Source: Palsa-504 sp963789225 (GTDB lineage: Bacteria > Actinomycetota > Actinomycetes > Streptosporangiales > Streptosporangiaceae). Taken from it: a stretch of 64,000 nucleotides of DNA. Positions 59,414 to 64,000 of this stretch are shown piece after piece. Position 1 is the stretch's first letter; each line of letters starts with the position of its first letter. The DNA lies in the NCBI GenBank assembly GCA_963789225.1, contig CAWBKD010000004.1, positions 1-64,000 on the forward strand, read 5' to 3'. The notes beneath the pieces are model-generated. The model was not told the origin of the DNA, searched no databases, and saw nothing but the letters and a program-made list of their open reading frames with translations. Made by a program: the position numbers and the translations under genes.

Positions 59414-62400
59414 GTGATCGTCCTGCTCTCCACCTCGGACACCGACCTGTTGTCGGCCCGGGCCAGCCGGGCCGGCTACCGGCTGGCCAACCCGGCCCGG
59501 CTCGAGGTCGAGGAGCTGCCGTCCCTGCTGGATGACGCGACCGCCGTCGTCGTCCGCCTCCTCGGCGGACGCCAGGCCTGGCCGGACGGGCTGGACGCCG
59601 TCGCGGCGTCGGGCGTGCCGATGATCGTGCTCGGCGGTGAGGCGACCCCCGACGCCGAGCTCATGGCGCTGTCGACCGTGGCGGGCGGCGTGGTCGCCGA
59701 GGCGCACGCCTACCTGGCGCACGGCGGGCCGGAGAACCTGCGCCAGCTCGCGCGGTTCCTGTCGGACGCGATCACGCTCACCGGGATGGGGTTCGACCCG
59801 CCCGCAGCCACGCCGACGTGGGGCATCCTCGAACGGCCGGCCACGCCGACCAAGGACGGCGACGCCCCAGTCGTCGGCATCCTGTACTACCGCGCGCATC
59901 ACGTGGCGGGAAACACCGGCTTCGTACACGCCCTCGCCGACGCCGTCGAGGCGGCCGGAGGACGGCCGCTCCCGGTGTTCTGCTCCTCGCTGCGCACGGC
60001 CGAACCCGCGCTGATCGACGCCCTGCGCCCCGCGGACGTGATCGTCGTCACCGTGCTCGCGGCCGGCGGGCTGGTGCCGGCCACCGCAGGCGCGGGCGGC
60101 GCCGACGAGAACTGGGACGTCGGCGCGCTGGCCAGCCTGGACGTCCCGATCCTGCAGGGCCTGTGCCTGACCTCGTCGCGGTCCCAGTGGGCCGAGAGCG
60201 ACCAGGGGCTGACCCCGCTGGACGCCGCCACCCAGGTCGCGATCCCCGAGTTCGACGGCCGGCTGATCACGGTGCCCTTCTCGTTCAAGGAAGTGGGGCC
60301 GGACGGCCTGACCAGCTACGTCACCGATCCGGAGCGCGCCGCGCGGGTGGCAGGCATCGCCGTCAAGCACGCCAGGCTGCGGCACGTCCCAGCCCAGCAG
60401 CGGCGCATCGTGATCATGCTCTCGGCCTACCCGACCAAGCATGCGCGCATCGGCAACGCGGTCGGGCTGGACAGCCCCGCCTCGGTCGTGCGGCTGCTCG
60501 CCGCGATGGCGAAGGCCGGCTACGAAATAGGCGGAGACGAACTCCCGGGCGTAGCCAACGGGGACGGCGACGCCCTGATCCACGCGATCATCGCCGCTGG
60601 CGGCCAGGACGAGAACTGGCTCACCGAGGAGCAGGTAGCGGGCAACCCGGTCAGGATCAGTGCCGCCGACTACCTGGCCTGGTTCGCCACCCTGGACGCC
60701 GACCTCCAAAACGCCGTCGTCAAGCACTGGGGTCCGCCGCCCGGCGAGCTCTTCGTCGACCGCAGCCAGAACCCCGACGGCGAGATCGTGCTGGCCGCGC
60801 TGCGGGCCGGGAACGTCGTGGTCATGGTGCAGCCGCCCCGCGGGTTCGGCTCGAACCCGGTCGCGATCTACCACGACCCCGACCTGCCGCCGAGTCATCA
60901 CTACCTGGCCGCGTACCACTGGCTGCGGGATCAGTTCGCGGCGCACGCCGTCGTCCACGTCGGCAAGCACGGGAACCTGGAGTGGCTGCCGGGCAAGACG
61001 TCCGGGCTGTCGGCCGGCTGCGCCGCCGACGCCGCCATCGGTGACATCCCGCTCGTCTACCCGTTCCTCATCAACGACCCAGGCGAGGGCACCCAGGCCA
61101 AACGCCGCGCCCACGCCACCCTGATCGGTCATCTCGTCCCGCCCATGGCCCGCGCCGAGAGCTACGGCGACATCGCGCGCCTAGAACAGCTGATGGACGA
61201 GCACGCGCAGATCGCGGCGCTGGACCCGGCCAAGCTCCCCGCCATCCGCGCCCAGATCTGGACCCTGATCCAGGCCGCCAAGCTCGACCACGACCTGGGG
61301 CTGGACGACCGCCCGCACGACACGGAGTTCGACGACTTCCTGCTGCACGTGGACGGCTGGCTCTGCGAGATCAAGGACGCCCAGATCAGGGGCGGGCTGC
61401 ACGTGCTCGGAGCAGCGCCTGCCGGCGCAGCCCGGGTCGACCTGGTCCTGGCCATCTTGCGGGCCAGGCAGATGTGGGGCGGGCAGGCCCAGGCCCTGCC
61501 CGGCCTGCGCGAGGCGCTCGGTCACGTCGAGCGCTCCGGCGATCGCACGGACACGGACGCCATGGAGGCCCGGGCCCGGGCGCTCGTTGAGGCCATGGAA
61601 CACGCCGGCTGGGACCCGGCCGCGATCCCAGAGGTCGTCACCGCCACCCTGGGCAGCGAGAACGAGCCGGTCACCGACGTGCTCACGTTCGCCGCCACCG
61701 AGGTGGTGCCACGGCTCGCGGAGACCACGGACGAGATCGGCCGCACCCTGCACGCGCTCGACGGCGGGTTCGTCCCGGCCGGGCCGAGCGGCTCACCGCT
61801 GCGCGGGCTGGTAAACGTGCTGCCGACCGGGCGCAACTTCTACTCGGTCGACCCGCGCGCAGTCCCGTCGCGGCTCGCCTGGGAGACCGGCCAGGCGATG
61901 GCGGACTCGCTGCTCGAGCGGTACCTGGCCGACACCGGGACCTACCCCGACTCGGTCGGCCTGTCCGTCTGGGGTACCGCCAGCATGCGGACCTCGGGCG
62001 ACGACGTGGCCGAGGTCCTCGCGCTGCTCGGCGTACGGCCGCTCTGGGACGAGGCATCCCGCCGGATGACGGGGCTTGAGCCGATCCCCCTTGACGAGCT
62101 AAGAAGGCCCCGGATCGACGTGACCATAAGGATCAGCGGCTTCTTCCGGGACGCGTTCCCGCACGTGGTGACGGCCCTGGATGACGCCGTTCGGCTGGTG
62201 GCCGGGCTCGACGAGCCGGACGAGGCGAACTTCGTCCGCGCCCACGCCCAGGCCGACCTGGCCGCGCACGGCGACGAGCGCCGCGCCACCACGCGGATCT
62301 TCGGGTCCAGGCCGGGCGCGTACGGAGCCGGGCTGCTGCCGGTGATCGACGCGCGGAACTGGCGCGACGACGCCGACCTCGCCGAGGTCTACGCCGTGTG

Positions 62401-63010
62401 GGGCGGCTTCGCCTACGGCCGGGGCCTCGACGGCAAACCAGCGCGCGACGACATGGAGCGCGCGTACGGGCGGATCGCGGTGGCGGCGCACAACACCGAC
62501 ACCCTCGAGCACGACATCGCCGACTCCGACGACTACTTCCAGTACCACGGGGGGATGATCGCGACCGTCCGGGCGCTCACCGGCCGGGCCCCGCGCGCCT
62601 ACATCGGCGATTCCACCCGCCCGGATACCGTCCGCACCCGGTCGCTGACCGAGGAGACCGCCCGCGTGTTCCGCGCCCGGGTCGTGAACCCGCGGTGGAT
62701 CGAGGCGATGAAGCGGCACGGGTACAAGGGCGCGTTCGAGCTCGCCGCCACCGTGGACTACCTGTTCGGCTACGACGCGACCGCGGGCGTGGTCGAGGAC
62801 TGGATGTACGAGAAGCTGGCGGAGACGTACGTCCGCGATCCGGGGATGCGCGAGTTCTTCGGCCGGTCCAACCCCTGGGCCCTGCACGGCATCGCCGAGC
62901 GGCTGCTCGAGGCGGCCGACCGCAAACTCTGGGATGCCCCAGACCCCGACACGCTGGCCGCGCTGCGGCAGGCCTACCTGGACACCGAGGGCGAGCTCGA
63001 GGGCCGCTGA
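59414..63010 (+). CDS. cobN: Cobaltochelatase subunit CobN
   Basis: Large subunit of the aerobic cobalt chelatase, 1198 residues, inserting Co(II) into hydrogenobyrinate a,c-diamide. Family landmarks include VGILYYRAHHVAGNTGFVHA, DENWDVGALASLDVPILQGL, VHVGKHGNLEWLPGKTSGLS, LINDPGEGTQAKRRAHATLI and TVDYLFGYDATAGVVEDWMY. The GTG at 59414 has GGAG 5 bp upstream; the frame upstream is not conserved. Works with the ChlI-ChlD-type protein encoded at 48.6-50.5 kb. No riboswitch motif was found in its short leader. Confidence 0.95.
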   Translation: MIVLLSTSDTDLLSARASRAGYRLANPARLEVEELPSLLDDATAVVVRLLGGRQAWPDGLDAVAASGVPMIVLGGEATPDAELMALSTVAGGVVAEAHAYLAHGGPENLRQLARFLSDAITLTGMGFDPPAATPTWGILERPATPTKDGDAPVVGILYYRAHHVAGNTGFVHALADAVEAAGGRPLPVFCSSLRTAEPALIDALRPADVIVVTVLAAGGLVPATAGAGGADENWDVGALASLDVPILQGLCLTSSRSQWAESDQGLTPLDAATQVAIPEFDGRLITVPFSFKEVGPDGLTSYVTDPERAARVAGIAVKHARLRHVPAQQRRIVIMLSAYPTKHARIGNAVGLDSPASVVRLLAAMAKAGYEIGGDELPGVANGDGDALIHAIIAAGGQDENWLTEEQVAGNPVRISAADYLAWFATLDADLQNAVVKHWGPPPGELFVDRSQNPDGEIVLAALRAGNVVVMVQPPRGFGSNPVAIYHDPDLPPSHHYLAAYHWLRDQFAAHAVVHVGKHGNLEWLPGKTSGLSAGCAADAAIGDIPLVYPFLINDPGEGTQAKRRAHATLIGHLVPPMARAESYGDIARLEQLMDEHAQIAALDPAKLPAIRAQIWTLIQAAKLDHDLGLDDRPHDTEFDDFLLHVDGWLCEIKDAQIRGGLHVLGAAPAGAARVDLVLAILRARQMWGGQAQALPGLREALGHVERSGDRTDTDAMEARARALVEAMEHAGWDPAAIPEVVTATLGSENEPVTDVLTFAATEVVPRLAETTDEIGRTLHALDGGFVPAGPSGSPLRGLVNVLPTGRNFYSVDPRAVPSRLAWETGQAMADSLLERYLADTGTYPDSVGLSVWGTASMRTSGDDVAEVLALLGVRPLWDEASRRMTGLEPIPLDELRRPRIDVTIRISGFFRDAFPHVVTALDDAVRLVAGLDEPDEANFVRAHAQADLAAHGDERRATTRIFGSRPGAYGAGLLPVIDARNWRDDADLAEVYAVWGGFAYGRGLDGKPARDDMERAYGRIAVAAHNTDTLEHDIADSDDYFQYHGGMIATVRALTGRAPRAYIGDSTRPDTVRTRSLTEETARVFRARVVNPRWIEAMKRHGYKGAFELAATVDYLFGYDATAGVVEDWMYEKLAETYVRDPGMREFFGRSNPWALHGIAERLLEAADRKLWDAPDPDTLAALRQAYLDTEGELEGR

Positions 63011-63048
63011 ACCCTCCGCCGCGCGGCCCGCAAACGGAAGTGAAATAG

Positions 63049-63432
63049 TTGTGGACCGTGCACCTGCTCCCTGCGGAACGGTCCGGTCACCGGATCATCG
63101 ACGGCGAACGCGTGTGCCAGGCGATCGCCGCCATCAGCCCGCCCGAGGCCGTCCAGGCCCACGCGAAGACCTTCGCCGTCCTGGGCGACCCGACCAGGCT
63201 CACCCTGCTGATCGCGATCAAGGCGGCCGGGCCCATCAGCGTGTCGGACCTCGCGGCGGCCACCGGACTGAACGACACGACCGTGTCCCAGACGCTGCGC
63301 TACTTGCGCGCCGCCGAGGTGGTCTGCGCCGAGCGGGACGGGCGGGTCATCCGTTACCGGCTCGCCGACGGGCCGGTCGCGGGCCTGCTCCCGGGCCGTA
63401 CGGAGCACTTGACGCTCCGCTCGGAGCCGTGA
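63049..63432 (+). CDS. ArsR/SmtB-type metal sensor downstream of cobN
   Basis: A 127-residue winged-helix regulator: FAVLGDPTRLTLLIAIKAAG, PISVSDLAAATGLNDTTVSQ and TLRYLRAAEVVCAERDGRVI. The N-terminal VHLLPAERSGHRIIDG and C-terminal GRTEHLTL contain histidines that could be metal ligands, as in Ni/Co sensors such as NmtR. Start is the TTG at 63049 (GGAAG upstream) or the GTG at 63058. Just 38 bp after cobN, so probable co-transcription and cobalt or nickel sensing; the ligand is inferred. Confidence 0.82.
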   Translation: MWTVHLLPAERSGHRIIDGERVCQAIAAISPPEAVQAHAKTFAVLGDPTRLTLLIAIKAAGPISVSDLAAATGLNDTTVSQTLRYLRAAEVVCAERDGRVIRYRLADGPVAGLLPGRTEHLTLRSEP

Positions 63433-63463
63433 ATGACTTGCGGTAGTCCCGGGAGGAGCCCTC

Positions 63464-64000
63464 ATGATCGAAGCCGACCGCGCCGCCCTGCGCAGAAGGT
63501 ACGCGGAAGAACGGGACAAGCGGCTCCGGCCCGAAGGCAACGATCAGTACCTGCAGTTCACGGGCCAGTTCCGCCCGCTGCTCGATGACCCATACACCTC
63601 GCGAACGCAGCGCCAGCCCAAGCGCGACCACGTCACGTTCGCCTTCATCGGCGGCGGCTTCGCCGGGCTGGTGACCGGCGCCCGGCTCAAGGAGGCAGGC
63701 GTCGCGGACGTGCGGATCGTGGAGAAGGGCGGCGGCTTCGGCGGCACCTGGTACTGGAACCGCTACCCGGGCGCGCAGTGTGACACCTCCGCGATGATCT
63801 ACATGCCGCTGCTGGAGGAGACCGGCCACATGCCGTCGGAGCGGTACGTGCACGCCCCGGAGATCCGCGCGCACTGCGACCGGATCGCCAGGCAGTTCGG
63901 CCTGTACGACGACGTCCTGTTCCACACCGAGGTCACCGAGCTTGAGTGGGACGCACCCAAAGGCCGCTGGATCGTGCGGACGAACCGGGGCGATGAGTTC
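63464..64000 (+). CDS. Flavin monooxygenase, Baeyer-Villiger type (partial)
   Basis: The start is the ATG at 63464 behind GGGAGGAG; the frame is open to the window edge (179 codons). VTFAFIGGGFAGLVTGARLK is the FAD-binding motif, and GGTWYWNRYPGAQCDT is the conserved BVMO/flavin-monooxygenase segment. An N-terminal extension of about 60 residues (RYAEERDKRLRPEGNDQYLQ) is typical of the larger BVMOs. The NADPH motif and fingerprint are beyond the window. Confidence 0.9.
   Translation, partial: MIEADRAALRRRYAEERDKRLRPEGNDQYLQFTGQFRPLLDDPYTSRTQRQPKRDHVTFAFIGGGFAGLVTGARLKEAGVADVRIVEKGGGFGGTWYWNRYPGAQCDTSAMIYMPLLEETGHMPSERYVHAPEIRAHCDRIARQFGLYDDVLFHTEVTELEWDAPKGRWIVRTNRGDEF

Noticed and set aside
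1..64000. tRNA, rRNA or insertion-sequence genes
   Set aside because: Reading both strands, I found no convincing tRNA T-arm/acceptor pattern, no rRNA sequence and no transposase-like protein. A tRNAscan or IS search could still find a missed one.

Overview
The window is high-GC DNA with short intergenic gaps, frequent GTG and TTG starts, and ATGA/GTGA stop-start overlaps. An SsgA-like sporulation/division protein, a DUF397 protein with a Scr1-type (HTH plus DUF5753) regulator, an AftD-type arabinosyltransferase and a DUF2613 protein all point to a filamentous, probably spore-forming actinomycete. The genus cannot be read from the sequence alone.

Layout. 0-2.4 kb: a high-affinity (group 1h type) [NiFe] hydrogenase, small subunit complete and large subunit running off the left edge, divergent from a small HTH regulator. 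2.4-16.3 kb: mixed metabolism and stress genes: YceI, GNAT, a TetR/MFS efflux pair, an AbrB-type toxin-antitoxin module, a DrrAB-like ABC pair, a thioredoxin, CsoR-family repressor and FAD monooxygenase group sharing a palindromic operator, an orphan cytochrome b fusion, a ThDP enzyme and the SsgA-like gene. 16.4-21.2 kb: acyl-CoA dehydrogenase, a VOC remnant, ArsR, DUF427, a sialidase-fold lipoprotein and enoyl-CoA hydratase. 21.3-34.2 kb: an envelope-glycan block whose gene set resembles the mycobacterial Rv0224c-Rv0236A (aftD) neighbourhood. 34.2-37.1 kb: a gene-poor, lower-GC stretch with DUF397, a tiny two-gene operon and a Scr1-type regulator. 37.1-41.3 kb: a carnitine-type CoA operon, a lipoprotein behind an amidohydrolase remnant, and an ECF sigma/membrane partner pair. 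41.3-43.3 kb: a secY copy with an internal deletion, and agmatinase.

43.3-63.4 kb is a vitamin B12 region. A riboswitch-led corrinoid-type ABC importer is followed by cobB, cobO and a ChlI/ChlD-type chelatase gene behind a second cobalamin riboswitch, then cobL-cobM, cobF, cobK, cobIJ-cobH-cobG and, after an SDR gene and a VapBC module, cobN and an ArsR metal sensor. cobG, cobF and cobN indicate the oxygen-dependent (late cobalt insertion) route. cobL, cobF and cobIJ each carry one apparent single-base frameshift. The window ends inside a Baeyer-Villiger-type flavin monooxygenase.

Two themes cut across the window. Short tandem duplications with periods divisible by three (15, 15, 18, 18, 21, 42, 51 bp) occur repeatedly, including a four-copy 42-bp coding minisatellite. 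Gene remnants are also common (methyltransferase, VOC, amidohydrolase, secY). No rRNA, tRNA, CRISPR array or insertion sequence was recognised.
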